DNA of 35,550 nt, taken from positions 1-35,550 of the forward strand of contig DVDV01000417.1 in NCBI GenBank assembly GCA_015296075.1, read 5' to 3'. Position numbers and translations under genes: made by a program. Below, in pieces: positions 9,302 to 17,725 of the stretch; the stretch's first letter is position 1; each line of letters starts with the position of its first letter. The notes under the pieces were generated by a model. It was not told where the DNA came from. It saw only the letters and a program-made list of their open reading frames with translations, and ran no database searches. The stretch comes from Leptolyngbyaceae cyanobacterium M33_DOE_097. GTDB lineage: Bacteria > Cyanobacteriota > Cyanobacteriia > Leptolyngbyales > Leptolyngbyaceae.

Positions 9302-10504
9302 TTACGCTGTACAGCGTTTTGCACCTAAACGATTGACACAAGCAGCTTTTTCTTGCGCCGTTAAAGCGTTCCATTCCACGTCGCGTCGCAGGGTGATGCC
9401 GTTATGCCCTAAAAGAAATCGGGGCAATTCTTCATTTTTGATCTGCTTCAACGTCTTCATATCAAAGGTGGTGTAAGTCGTCAGCTCTGGCGAGTCAAAC
9501 TTGACATCCATCACGGTGATTGCTTTACGGGGCGGTTTTGGGAAGTCAACCAGAGGCCGAGGCCCCGACCCTAAAATGCCCATGTGCAGGAGTTGCAAGC
9601 CACCGCGATGGGCAGGATAGTAAGCGTGATGATGCCCACTGATATAGGTGTGAACCTTATATTTCTCCAGCAGCGATCGCAGTTGATCGGCGTTTTGCAT
9701 CACTTCGGCGGGTTCATTCCGCCCGACTGCAACTGCATAGAGCGGCAAGTGCCCCAGCAAAATGCGGAGTTTAGCAGACTGCGCCTTTTCACTGGCAAGG
9801 GACTTCTCAACCCAGGCCAACTTTTCGGGTGGAATATTGTTTGAGGAACCATCCCAGGCCATGAAGAAAATATCTTGATACTCAAACGTGAAGAAGAAGG
9901 GATAGTCCTCCTGATCAATAAATTTCACACCGGGGTTATGGGCTGGGTCACGCCAGTAATCAGACGCAATATCCCGCTCTCGCTGAAACAAAAAATTGCC
10001 TTTCACGCCCAATGCGGCTGAGGCATCATGGTTGCCAATCGTAAAACCATAGGGAATTTTGGCTTGACGCAAAGGCGCTGCCACATGGTCATCAAAAGCA
10101 GCCCACATTGCCTTGAGTTGGTCAGGCGTGAGCGTGGGTGACTGCCCAGCCACCATATCGCCACTACACAGCACCATGTCGGGCTGCCACAAGGGAAGTA
10201 AGGCAATACCCTGGTCAACCTCACGGGAATAATCGGTCGAGCCATAGGCATCATTGAGGTCACTAATGACGACAAAGCGAACGTCGCCACGCGGTGGGTT
10301 AAACAGCCCTCCTTGAGACTGGTCAACCAGTGCTTGAGCTGCTGGCGGTAATTGGGCAGATGTCGTTTGCGCGATCGCTGTTTGCTCGGTGGGTGAGGAG
10401 GGGGCATTTGCTTGGGGCGAAGAAGCACGGCACGCATAGAGAACGCCGACCAGGCAAAGCGCCACAAAAAATCGAGCGAGAAACCGAGACAGCGAGAAAC
10501 GCAT
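9302..10504 (-). CDS. Exported calcineurin-like metallophosphoesterase (putative lipoprotein)
   Basis: A 400-residue protein with an N-terminal hydrophobic segment ending in C25 (VLYAC, an imperfect lipobox). Metallophosphoesterase motifs appear in order: SDLND (81-85), GD (115-116), GNHD (157-160), GH (251-252) and GHHHA (290-294). These bind the two-metal centre that hydrolyses phosphomonoesters or diesters. The first motif is D-x-N instead of the usual D-x-H. Position 12 bases upstream of pstS suggests a phosphate-scavenging pair in which released phosphate is captured by PstS. Substrate is unknown; acid phosphatase, nucleotidase or phosphodiesterase activity are all possible. The start at 10504 lacks a clear ribosome-binding site. 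Confidence 0.85.
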   Translation of the reverse strand: MRFSLSRFLARFFVALCLVGVLYACRASSPQANAPSSPTEQTAIAQTTSAQLPPAAQALVDQSQGGLFNPPRGDVRFVVISDLNDAYGSTDYSREVDQGIALLPLWQPDMVLCSGDMVAGQSPTLTPDQLKAMWAAFDDHVAAPLRQAKIPYGFTIGNHDASAALGVKGNFLFQRERDIASDYWRDPAHNPGVKFIDQEDYPFFFTFEYQDIFFMAWDGSSNNIPPEKLAWVEKSLASEKAQSAKLRILLGHLPLYAVAVGRNEPAEVMQNADQLRSLLEKYKVHTYISGHHHAYYPAHRGGLQLLHMGILGSGPRPLVDFPKPPRKAITVMDVKFDSPELTTYTTFDMKTLKQIKNEELPRFLLGHNGITLRRDVEWNALTAQEKAACVNRLGAKRCTA

Positions 10505-10590
10505 AAATCAGACCCGAAAACTATCCACGCATACAATACTGCATCTTGCGTAAACTAAGGCGGCAATAGATTCGGATTTTCGAATTGACT

Positions 10591-11331
10591 CTAGAGCGAT
10601 GGCGGATTCTTGAGTTGCAGCTCAACCACAGGTGATCGCTCATATTTCAGCAACCCGAAGTGAGCTAACAAGGTATTCCACTGCAAGCTTTGCACCGAGC
10701 GCAATCGCACCAACTGCTCGACCCACTCGTACCAGGTATCATTTTCGTTAATCGCGTTAACCTTAGTCAGGTTAATGGGTTGATTTGTGCCTGCACTCGC
10801 TTCAATCGGCTGATTCACTCGCTCAAGAAAACCGCTGACCGAAAGATTGGCGTTGGGGTTTGTCTGGCTACATACAATGGTCAGCGACCAGAAATAGCGT
10901 TTGCCAACCTCTAACGCTGGATAGGTCTTGGGTACGGTGATGCTGACAATGCCTGGTTGATCGGGCAGGGAAACCGCGATCGCGCCTTTATCCAAATCTT
11001 CGTTGAGCAATTGGTCTTCTGTTTTCACAGATAACAACGCTGTCGTCACATTTGGGGAGCGTGCAATGGGTAAATAAAACACAAACGTTGGACGGGCTTT
11101 GCGGGTTTGAGCCACTTCGCTATCAACAAACGCGATGATACTAGGTGGTTGTTGTAATAAATTACTGGTGCAGCCACCTCTGACGGCTCCACTGCGAGCG
11201 GTACCCGGTGGAGTGCCTAACGGACGCGCCTGCACCGCTAGAGTTGTACTTAACCAGCTTGTGACGATTAATGCACTTGCTACACCCATCTGAAATGTGG
11301 CGTACCAAGGTAACGATCTCACCCGTAACAT
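10591..11331 (-). CDS. DUF928 family exported protein
   Basis: A 246-residue protein recognised as the cyanobacterial DUF928 family by GTPPGTARSGAVRGGC near the mature N-terminus, FVFYLPI in the middle and YFWSLTIVC later. An N-terminal hydrophobic stretch (about residues 12-30) followed by VQARP is a probable signal peptide. The ATG at 11331 is preceded by GGGAG at somewhat long spacing; the frame extends to a TTG at 11379, which adds only polar residues. It follows a CHASE2 protein gene on the same strand, a pairing known for DUF928 genes in cyanobacteria. Molecular function is unknown; a periplasmic partner of the CHASE2 sensor is an inference from context. Confidence 0.85.
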   Translation of the reverse strand: MLRVRSLPWYATFQMGVASALIVTSWLSTTLAVQARPLGTPPGTARSGAVRGGCTSNLLQQPPSIIAFVDSEVAQTRKARPTFVFYLPIARSPNVTTALLSVKTEDQLLNEDLDKGAIAVSLPDQPGIVSITVPKTYPALEVGKRYFWSLTIVCSQTNPNANLSVSGFLERVNQPIEASAGTNQPINLTKVNAINENDTWYEWVEQLVRLRSVQSLQWNTLLAHFGLLKYERSPVVELQLKNPPSL

Positions 11332-11720
11332 AATGTCGTTGTCTCCCAGATTCTTTGGTAAATGCTTCTTGCCTAGCAACTCAGTAAATACTCAGTTGAC
11401 TGCTTATATATTGCGTTTTTTCCCGTTGATTTTAATGTGATTACCTCCTCGGTAGGAAATTGATTTCAATCGCAGCGGTGTTGTGATCACGCAACAAGAG
11501 CATCCTTATTGCTAGTGTTGCAAAACGAAAGTTTTGGTGTACTAGGACTATTTGGCGATCGCGATCTTCTCCTCGCTTTAGACAACGCTGTTTTTCTTGT
11601 TAGAAACGCAAATTAAATAACCTCGATACTTTTCGAGACGGACGCTAGCACAGCCCTGCCGAAGGCTATACAGCCGTTCGCCCCTTTCGATAGAAAAATA
11701 TCCGATTTAATCCATGATCC
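11332..11720. other. Intergenic region between the TIR-CHASE2 and DUF928 genes
   Basis: About 390 bases with no coding frame. CTCGATACTTTTCGAG near 11620-11640 can form a small hairpin. Positions 11640-11690 carry a GC-rich block (around GCCGAAGGCTATACAGCC and GTTCGCCCC) that looks like the short interspersed repeats common in cyanobacterial spacers. The gap is large enough for DUF928 to have its own promoter. Confidence 0.4.
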
Positions 11721-14700
11721 TTAGTGTCTGAGCCGATACGTCAAAAAACCAACGCCGAAACTTGCCAGCATCAGCGCCAGAGCCGCCGGAACGACGGGCA
11801 GCCAACCGCCTGTGATGTTAAACAGCAGGGTCGATAGGGTGTAAAGCAGCAGAGCCGAGCCACCTAAAGCCGCTAATAGAGTTGGCAGATGGGGCGATCG
11901 CCAGCCAATCAACCCACCCAAAGCCGTCCAGGCAAAAATCCACAGGGTTTCGCCCCAGTAGGGCAACCACCAAATAATGGGACGACCATCTAAACTGGCA
12001 CTAACCAATTGACTCACCATTTGCCCGTGTAAAATTACACCGGGTAAGCGACCATAGGGCGACTGAAACTGATCAGCATTGGTGGAGGTCGTCGCGGTAT
12101 AGCCAATCAACAGAATGCGATCGCGCACTAGCTTTGGGTCAAACTGGTTATTCAATACATCCTTTAAGCTAAGAACGGAAGCAAATTGGCTGGCATCCCC
12201 TTTAGGAGCGCGATAATTCAGCATGGCTTGATAGCCACCGGAGACTTGCTGTTGAGAATACGCGGTGCCATCCCACAAAGAGGGAACTTCAATATCGCCA
12301 AACCCCATCACTTTGGTCAAATTACTCTTTTCATCTAGTGGAGAGTGATAGGTTTCTCCTTGAGATTCCAGGTAACGACGGGCAACGATTAAGCTAACGG
12401 ATTTATAGGCATTACAGTTTTCCCCATCCCCAGCCTGAATCAAGTTATGCCTGCGCACATAATCCCCAGTGTCACTTTGAATCGCAGCAAACCCAACCTG
12501 CTCAGGCGGCAGCTCTGGCATTGGACTTAAACTACCTTTCACCGTGTCTCCGTCTGGCACACCAAGCTGACAGACTCCAATAAAATTAGGTGTTTGTTTA
12601 ATGCGTTTGGCGAGGTCAGGCTTAGCTGCATAGTCCCGAATAAAATCCAACACAATCATGTTGGGTTTATGTTGGTTCAGCAGTCTCAATGTGTCATCTA
12701 AGGCTGAGTCAGGCATTGTCCCCCGACCGGCCTCGTACCGATCATTCATGAGTTGGATGCTGAGTTCGTCAACAGCAACAATCGTGATGCGAGAATCGGG
12801 TGGCTCTGAAGGGCGCGATCGCAGCATTTGGTCATAGTTAGCCAGCTCGGCTCCCTGCAACACACCTGCCCATCGAACCAGGCACACTACAGCCCCGGCG
12901 GCAAGACTCGTCAGAGCCGCAGTGATTGGACTCAGCGTTCGTTTTGGCAGCTCGCTACTTTGATAGATATAATCCCGTTGCAACTCGGTGGGGGCTGGCT
13001 CTTTGGAACCTGAGTCTTGCAGCCAACTCGTAGCGGTTTCCAAATCTTTACCCCGCAGCAAAAAGGCATCATCGCGTTCTTCCCGTTCCCACTCAAGGGC
13101 CTTGAGCATAAGCCGCGTATGAGAACGGAGATACTCTGGGTCAGAGTCAAGCGTGCGGGTCAACTCACCAAAGTTTGTAAAGAAATCACCTCCGTGCTTG
13201 CGAAAATCGACCCACGGCAGATTGATAATCGACGTTGGCACATCCGCCGTACCAAGGTCACGCAAAAGCAAAGGAACCAGGCGTTTACCATATTTCTCAG
13301 CGTACTCAAGTTGGGCCAAGCAACGGGAAGTAGAAACGATCGAACTCGGCGACAGAATAAACAAAAAGTTATTACATTGCTCAATCCCTTGCTTCATCTC
13401 GATCGAAAGCTCTTCGTCCTTCTCAGCCTCGTTATCCCCGCTGCTAATCAACTCCTGGTCAAACCAGGTCGTCTTCCCTTGAATTTGAAGCCCATCGTTG
13501 AGCTTACGGGCAAAGTCAGAATCGGTACGCGAGTAACATAAGAAAATATCTAAAGCCGCATCGGGTGGAAGTTTGGCACTTTCGGCAATAAATTCTTGCT
13601 GAATCGGGATCGGGCCATGCTGCAGGTGCAGATGGGTAGAATCAAGCCACGATTGCGCGAGTTGCAAGTTATGCCCCCGCAAGAGAATGCTTGGATTTCG
13701 CTTTTGGCGTTGCCACTTCAACGCTTTTGAAAGCAAAATCTTACGTTGCTCAAAGTAGTTTGCATCCTCACGCAAGGCACGAATCAAGCGAGCCAGGTTG
13801 ACCTTATATTCTTCCTCGCTCTGACTCGCTTCAAGCTGAATCGGGCGCAGCTTTTTTACTTCATCGGGCCATTCTTCAGGCGGCACTTCTGCCAATTGAA
13901 TCGGGATGATGCGTTTTTTCAGCGAACAGGCATAAGCTAACTCACTACGGCAGATGAGCGATCGCACAGAGGCTGGCGAGATGACATAAATGACGGTGGT
14001 TGCCTCTTCAATGCCCTGTTGAATCTGCTCGCCATACTCATCACCACTCTGCACATCTGAGCGTCCGCGCCACAGAGTAAAGGCTTCCCGCTGTAACTGA
14101 TGCACAATTTTTTGCAAAAAGGGCCGATCCTCTTCAGCAAAACTGAGGAATACGTCCGTCATCATGTTGGCGGCATTCTTCGCGCTCTCACAGATAAACT
14201 CGCAGTGAAGATCGGTTGGTTCACAGGGGGGCTGCTCATTCTCAAACCGAGTTCGGAGCCAGGTTTCAGCGTCAGCCCGTTCTTCCCCGATTAGCAGATA
14301 GCGAGTCTGATACTGGTTTCGCTCCCAATCCAGCGCTTTATTCAAAAAGTACGTGTGTTTTTGCACGTAATCCCGATGCCGTTCAAAGATTTCGAGCAAC
14401 CCTTGAAACGAAGTCTCAAAGTCGTCAATCCCCTCGCGAAAGTAGACCCAGTTAATCCGAGAGACGGCTGGGTGCATATTTTGAAAACAGGTATGCAATC
14501 CCTGCTTTTGATAGACTTCCCATGCTTCAAGCGGCTGGTCAGGATTTCGCTGCTGCCAGATCTCCTGAGTAATTTGTTCAACATGCAACAGGGGAATAAT
14601 CCGCTTGTTATATTGCAGGGCGCGCTCAATTTCTTTAGCGCAGTAGGGCGAGTTAACTGAGTGCGGCGCAATGATGAACAAGAAATTGTGCGATTTGCCA

Positions 14701-14870
14701 ATTCCTGCATCGATCTGGGTCTGAAAATCAACCGCTAACGGAATGTCGTTTTGATCAAACCAGATATCAAAGCCTTGATCAGCAAGGCGATCGTGCAAAT
14801 ATCCGGCAAACGCTTTACTATCCGCACGTCCATAAGAAATAAAGCCGTCTTGATAGTCTTTCATGCTCAT
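11721..14870 (-). CDS. Triple-TIR domain CHASE2 membrane protein
   Basis: A 1049-residue protein from this start: three TIR domains (about 5-150, 237-375, 441-580), each followed by a similar helical linker (ALxWxR...LLxG...WL), a membrane helix (about 649-671), an extracytoplasmic CHASE2 sensor domain (about 672-945) and three C-terminal membrane helices. TIR domains bind or cleave NAD, or act as scaffolds; CHASE2 senses unknown external signals. At the conserved catalytic-Glu position TIR1 has E80 (CAKE) and TIR2 has E310 (CRSE), but TIR3 has Q520 (CLAQ). CHASE2 proteins usually end in a kinase or cyclase output; here the TIRs replace it at the N-terminus. The frame is open to an ATG at 14948. 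The start at 14870 was chosen because homologues start just before DYQDGFISYG, but no ribosome-binding site confirms it. Confidence 0.88.
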   Translation of the reverse strand: MSMKDYQDGFISYGRADSKAFAGYLHDRLADQGFDIWFDQNDIPLAVDFQTQIDAGIGKSHNFLFIIAPHSVNSPYCAKEIERALQYNKRIIPLLHVEQITQEIWQQRNPDQPLEAWEVYQKQGLHTCFQNMHPAVSRINWVYFREGIDDFETSFQGLLEIFERHRDYVQKHTYFLNKALDWERNQYQTRYLLIGEERADAETWLRTRFENEQPPCEPTDLHCEFICESAKNAANMMTDVFLSFAEEDRPFLQKIVHQLQREAFTLWRGRSDVQSGDEYGEQIQQGIEEATTVIYVISPASVRSLICRSELAYACSLKKRIIPIQLAEVPPEEWPDEVKKLRPIQLEASQSEEEYKVNLARLIRALREDANYFEQRKILLSKALKWQRQKRNPSILLRGHNLQLAQSWLDSTHLHLQHGPIPIQQEFIAESAKLPPDAALDIFLCYSRTDSDFARKLNDGLQIQGKTTWFDQELISSGDNEAEKDEELSIEMKQGIEQCNNFLFILSPSSIVSTSRCLAQLEYAEKYGKRLVPLLLRDLGTADVPTSIINLPWVDFRKHGGDFFTNFGELTRTLDSDPEYLRSHTRLMLKALEWEREERDDAFLLRGKDLETATSWLQDSGSKEPAPTELQRDYIYQSSELPKRTLSPITAALTSLAAGAVVCLVRWAGVLQGAELANYDQMLRSRPSEPPDSRITIVAVDELSIQLMNDRYEAGRGTMPDSALDDTLRLLNQHKPNMIVLDFIRDYAAKPDLAKRIKQTPNFIGVCQLGVPDGDTVKGSLSPMPELPPEQVGFAAIQSDTGDYVRRHNLIQAGDGENCNAYKSVSLIVARRYLESQGETYHSPLDEKSNLTKVMGFGDIEVPSLWDGTAYSQQQVSGGYQAMLNYRAPKGDASQFASVLSLKDVLNNQFDPKLVRDRILLIGYTATTSTNADQFQSPYGRLPGVILHGQMVSQLVSASLDGRPIIWWLPYWGETLWIFAWTALGGLIGWRSPHLPTLLAALGGSALLLYTLSTLLFNITGGWLPVVPAALALMLASFGVGFLTYRLRH

Positions 14871-15168
14871 TATTGGTAGCGAATGCACCCTTGATCGGCT
14901 TAGAGAAGCGATCGCACTGGGCAATGCAGAGTGACCAAAAAGCACCATTCAAACTTTCCGCAAGGACAGATGGATAAGTGTCCACTCGTGTCATTTGAAC
15001 AGGCAGTTAGTAGTGATTCTACGGCAGAATATTTCGCCATCACGGTTTGCCAAGTCAGGAAAGTGCAATTTTTTTGTAAACTTACGTAATTTTCTACGGA
15101 CTGTTACGGAACTGGCCGAATAGGAAAGAAAAAATACCGGATTTGATTGAAGGAACCAGTAAGAAGAA
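14871..15168. other. Divergent intergenic region upstream of the TIR-CHASE2 gene
   Basis: About 300 bases between divergent reading frames. The part beyond 14949 is AT-rich, with a T run at 15069-15076 and TTTGTAAACTTACGTAATTT close by. It should contain the promoter of the TIR-CHASE2 gene. No recognised operator or RNA gene is visible. Confidence 0.4.
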
Positions 15169-15423
15169 ATGCTGAAACGCGGAACTGCCTTCCCTCAAGA
15201 TCGTCCCTCTCTATTAAATTCTGATAAATCGTCTTGCCCTATGGAAAACATCGCCTACTTTTATCTGCAAATTGAGCAACCCTCTGCAACTGCTGAGCCA
15301 ACCACCTGTAAGCCTAAAGAAGCGACCGCAGCTCAACCGAAGCAAGCAAAACTATCCGCCGATCGCGATCTGGCTAAATCGGTGGAAGATACGCTGCCAA
15401 CTTATCCCACCTTGTATTTGTAA
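15169..15423 (+). CDS. Small hypothetical protein
   Basis: An 84-residue frame ending PTLYL. An internal ATG at 15241 would give 60 residues starting MENIAYFYLQ, which resembles the start of very small cyanobacterial hypothetical proteins. The middle is rich in Ala, Lys, Pro and Thr and looks disordered. There is no signal peptide or membrane segment. The start at 15169 follows AAGAAGAA, a weak purine-rich site. A hairpin with a weak T tract lies downstream at 15464-15520, which supports a real transcription unit. No function is recognised and the coding status is uncertain. Confidence 0.42.
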   Translation: MLKRGTAFPQDRPSLLNSDKSSCPMENIAYFYLQIEQPSATAEPTTCKPKEATAAQPKQAKLSADRDLAKSVEDTLPTYPTLYL

Positions 15424-15463
15424 AAGTTCTAATCGCTATCACGCGATGCATGAAGCTTGCTAA

Positions 15464-15520
15464 GGGATGTGGGGGCTGTACCACCAGTCAGAGGTTCTCC
15501 CCTACAGCCCATCCTGACTT
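15464..15520 (+). terminator. Hairpin between the small ORF and aat, probable terminator
   Basis: GGGCTGTA (15473-15480) pairs with TACAGCCC (15503-15510), and the stem extends outward through GGAT/ATCC with a four-base bulge. It is followed by GACTTTTT. The loop is long (22 bases) and the T tract weak, so it may stabilise RNA rather than terminate. It sits between two convergent genes. Confidence 0.5.
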
Positions 15521-15612
15521 TTTCCAGTACCACTACATAAAAAGTTATTTGGGAGAAACCACGTCAAAACCAATCGTGTGTCACTCTCTCATTTCCCTTC
15601 GTGTACTTGGGA

Positions 15613-16200
15613 CTACGCAAATCGACAATTGCGCCTGACCGCCTCGACCAGTAGCTCCTTATACTCTTTATGCTTGACGACATACGCGCCAAACCGAGCC
15701 AAATGGGGGTTCATCATCTGTGCGTCAAATACTAAAAAATCACGCGATCGCAAATGGTCTACCAACTTCACCATCGCCACCTTAGACCCATCGGGAATTT
15801 GGTAGAACATCGATTCGCCAATAAAAATCCCGCCAATCGCAATGCCTAAAACCCCACCGGCCAGCTGATTATTTTGCCAGGTTTCAAAGCTGTGCGCCCA
15901 GCCAGCCTGGTGCAACGCCCAGTACACCTCCTTTAACTCATCCGAAATCCAGGTAGTCTCGCGGTTAGAGCAGCCCTCGACCACCTCTCGAAACGCCCGA
16001 TTGATACAGACCTCAAACCGATTTTGATTCAGCACCCGACGCAGCGAAGTTGGGTAGCGAAATCGTTGATCAAGCGGTATCAGCGTACGCTCTCGGCTGG
16101 AGTACCAACTTAAACTCCCTTTTGCGTCATCGGCCATCAAAAAGTAGCCCTGAGCGTAGCCTTCAACAATGGCGCTGATGTCGTACTGCTGATCTATCAA
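15613..16200 (-). CDS. aat: Leucyl/phenylalanyl-tRNA--protein transferase
   Basis: This cytoplasmic enzyme transfers Leu or Phe from tRNA to proteins with N-terminal Arg or Lys, marking them for ClpS/ClpAP degradation in the N-end rule pathway. The 195-residue product carries the family motifs [49 protein letters not shown] and [12 protein letters not shown], and [15 protein letters not shown]. The proposed start is a TTG at 16200, because AAGGA lies eight bases upstream and cyanobacterial homologues begin close to the following DISAIVEGY. Another TTG at 16221 would add seven residues and also has a weak purine-rich site. It is convergent with the small ORF upstream. Confidence 0.92.
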   Translation of the reverse strand: MIDQQYDISAIVEGYAQGYFLMADDAKGSLSWYSSRERTLIPLDQRFRYPTSLRRVLNQNRFEVCINRAFREVVEGCSNRETTWISDELKEVYWALHQAGWAHSFETWQNNQLAGGVLGIAIGGIFIGESMFYQIPDGSKVAMVKLVDHLRSRDFLVFDAQMMNPHLARFGAYVVKHKEYKELLVEAVRRNCRFA

Positions 16201-16585
16201 GCAAAATATCCTTTTACGCAATGAGAACCACCGAAAAACCGATGAAACTAGGGTCTGGCAGTCGCGATCGCAAACAAGCCTGTCATTGGCTGTCCTTGAA
16301 ACTTCTAACTCCTTCAGTTTTCACAGCAGTGAATTTAAGACTACCCAATTTACCCTGGTAGAGCTTCACCCCTTTGCTTGAAATCCCCGTCTCAACCAAC
16401 AATGGTCTACTTCTATACAGCGTCATTTATCCCTGTCCTTCTCATCGCCCTTTCCCCATTTCCATTTCCCGCCTCTCTGCTTCGCTCCGCCTAAAGATTT
16501 CCCACTTCCTTCAATAAAGAATGCGAGATCTCCTAATCCGAAGACTACAATCCAAGTAGAACTTCTGTACGTCAGGAAAAATCTT
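16201..16585. other. Intergenic region between aat and the stomatin-like gene
   Basis: About 385 bases between divergent genes. The half nearer the stomatin gene is rich in pyrimidines on the plus strand (around 16430-16515). No coding frame, tRNA or clear hairpin is seen. Both promoters are expected here but cannot be pinned down. Confidence 0.4.
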
Positions 16586-17395
16586 ATGGACTTTGCGATC
16601 GTTGCCGCAATCGCCCTTGCCGTTAGTGGTTACATGGCAGGCTCGGTCAAAATCGTCACTGAAGGAGAGGCAGCAGTTGTTGAGCGTTTGGGGCGCTACC
16701 GCCGCACCATGAGTTCTGGCTTAAATTTCGTTGTGCCATTTCTTGACACAGTTTATGTTGTATCGATGCGTGAGCAACTGATTGACATCGATCCGCAGAA
16801 GGCGATTACCAAAGACCGCGCCGATGTCACGTTAGATGCCATTCTGTTCTGGCGCATTCTCGACGTTTACCTGGCGCGCTATGCGGTTGAGTCGGTTGAT
16901 AAAGCTTTAGAGCAATTAGTGATCACCTCACTCCGCTCTGAGGTCGGGCAACTCACCCTCGAAGAGTTAGTCTCATCGCGCGATAAAATCAATCGCCAAA
17001 TGCTGACGACGCTTGATAAAGCCACGCAGGATTGGGGGGTTAAGGTTGAGCGGGTCGAGATTCAAGACATTAAGCTGTCTGAAGAATTGACTAAAGCGCG
17101 CGAGTCAGAGCTGGCGGCTGAAAGCCGCAAAAAGGCAATGATGTCTGAATATCAAGCGGCGGTTGAATCGATCAAAATCATCTCAGATGCCCTTGCAGAC
17201 TCCAGCAACCCCAAGGCAACGTTGAATTACCTGATTGCCAAGAGTTACATTGAGGCTCAAAACAACTTGGGATCCAGTCCAAATGCCAAGATTGTCTTTA
17301 TGGATCCTAATAAGCTAACAGAGGCAACGACTGAGTTTATTACAGCTGACGGGGAAACCCAGCACAGCAACAGCAACGGAAGTAGCGAGACGTAA
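16586..17395 (+). CDS. SPFH/stomatin-prohibitin family membrane protein
   Basis: A 269-residue protein with one N-terminal membrane helix (about 1-20) and an SPFH domain starting VTEGEAAVVERLGRYRRTMSSGLNFVVPF. Other signatures are REQLIDIDPQKAITKD and ITSLRSEVGQLTLEELVSSRDKI (first part), followed by a charged helical region (KLSEELTKARESELAAES, about 170-195) that in the family drives oligomerisation. Such proteins form rings in membrane microdomains and often bind membrane proteases. The C-terminus is polar and Ser/Asn-rich. No NfeD protease gene is adjacent. Specific role unknown. Confidence 0.9.
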   Translation: MDFAIVAAIALAVSGYMAGSVKIVTEGEAAVVERLGRYRRTMSSGLNFVVPFLDTVYVVSMREQLIDIDPQKAITKDRADVTLDAILFWRILDVYLARYAVESVDKALEQLVITSLRSEVGQLTLEELVSSRDKINRQMLTTLDKATQDWGVKVERVEIQDIKLSEELTKARESELAAESRKKAMMSEYQAAVESIKIISDALADSSNPKATLNYLIAKSYIEAQNNLGSSPNAKIVFMDPNKLTEATTEFITADGETQHSNSNGSSET

Positions 17396-17725
17396 TCACC
17401 GTTGTTTTACCTGCGTCGCTGAGCCACAATGCATTGAGCCTTACCCGATGGCCCTTTGCTAGAGCGGAGGCATTGCATCTTTTAGCCAAACCTGGCCCAT
17501 CGGCGTTCAACGACTATCCTCCCAATTGCGTTCTAGATTACGGCTTCAGACGAAATCTCGTCTTCTAGAATAGATAAGGGATGCATAGACTTGAACACGA
17601 ATTTTTAGCCTGTTCTTTCGCGAAAGTCAGGTTTTTCGATCGCCCCTTCTCTTCTACGCTTCCTGACCAGCCTTTTGAGGGCGCTGGCTTTGATTGCCCA
17701 TCTTATCTTGTGTGTCTCCTCGGCT
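17396..17725. other. Structured intergenic region upstream of recO
   Basis: This 330-base spacer contains several inverted repeats: CCGATGG (17445-17451) with CCATCGG (17497-17503), CAATGC with GCATTG nearby, and AGACGA-AATC-TCGTCT around 17549-17565 enclosed by TCTAGA copies. No T run follows the stems, so termination is not obvious. A TTG-initiated extension of recO to 17675 exists but adds a non-conserved segment. Confidence 0.4.

Noticed and set aside
13017-13541. Plus-strand frame opposite the third TIR domain
   Set aside because: It is antisense to clear TIR coding sequence and shows no independent features.
11721-14870. Thoeris-type anti-phage system
   Set aside because: No ThsA-like effector or other defence gene is adjacent, and the TIRs are attached to a CHASE2 sensor with DUF928 beside it, which suggests environmental signalling.
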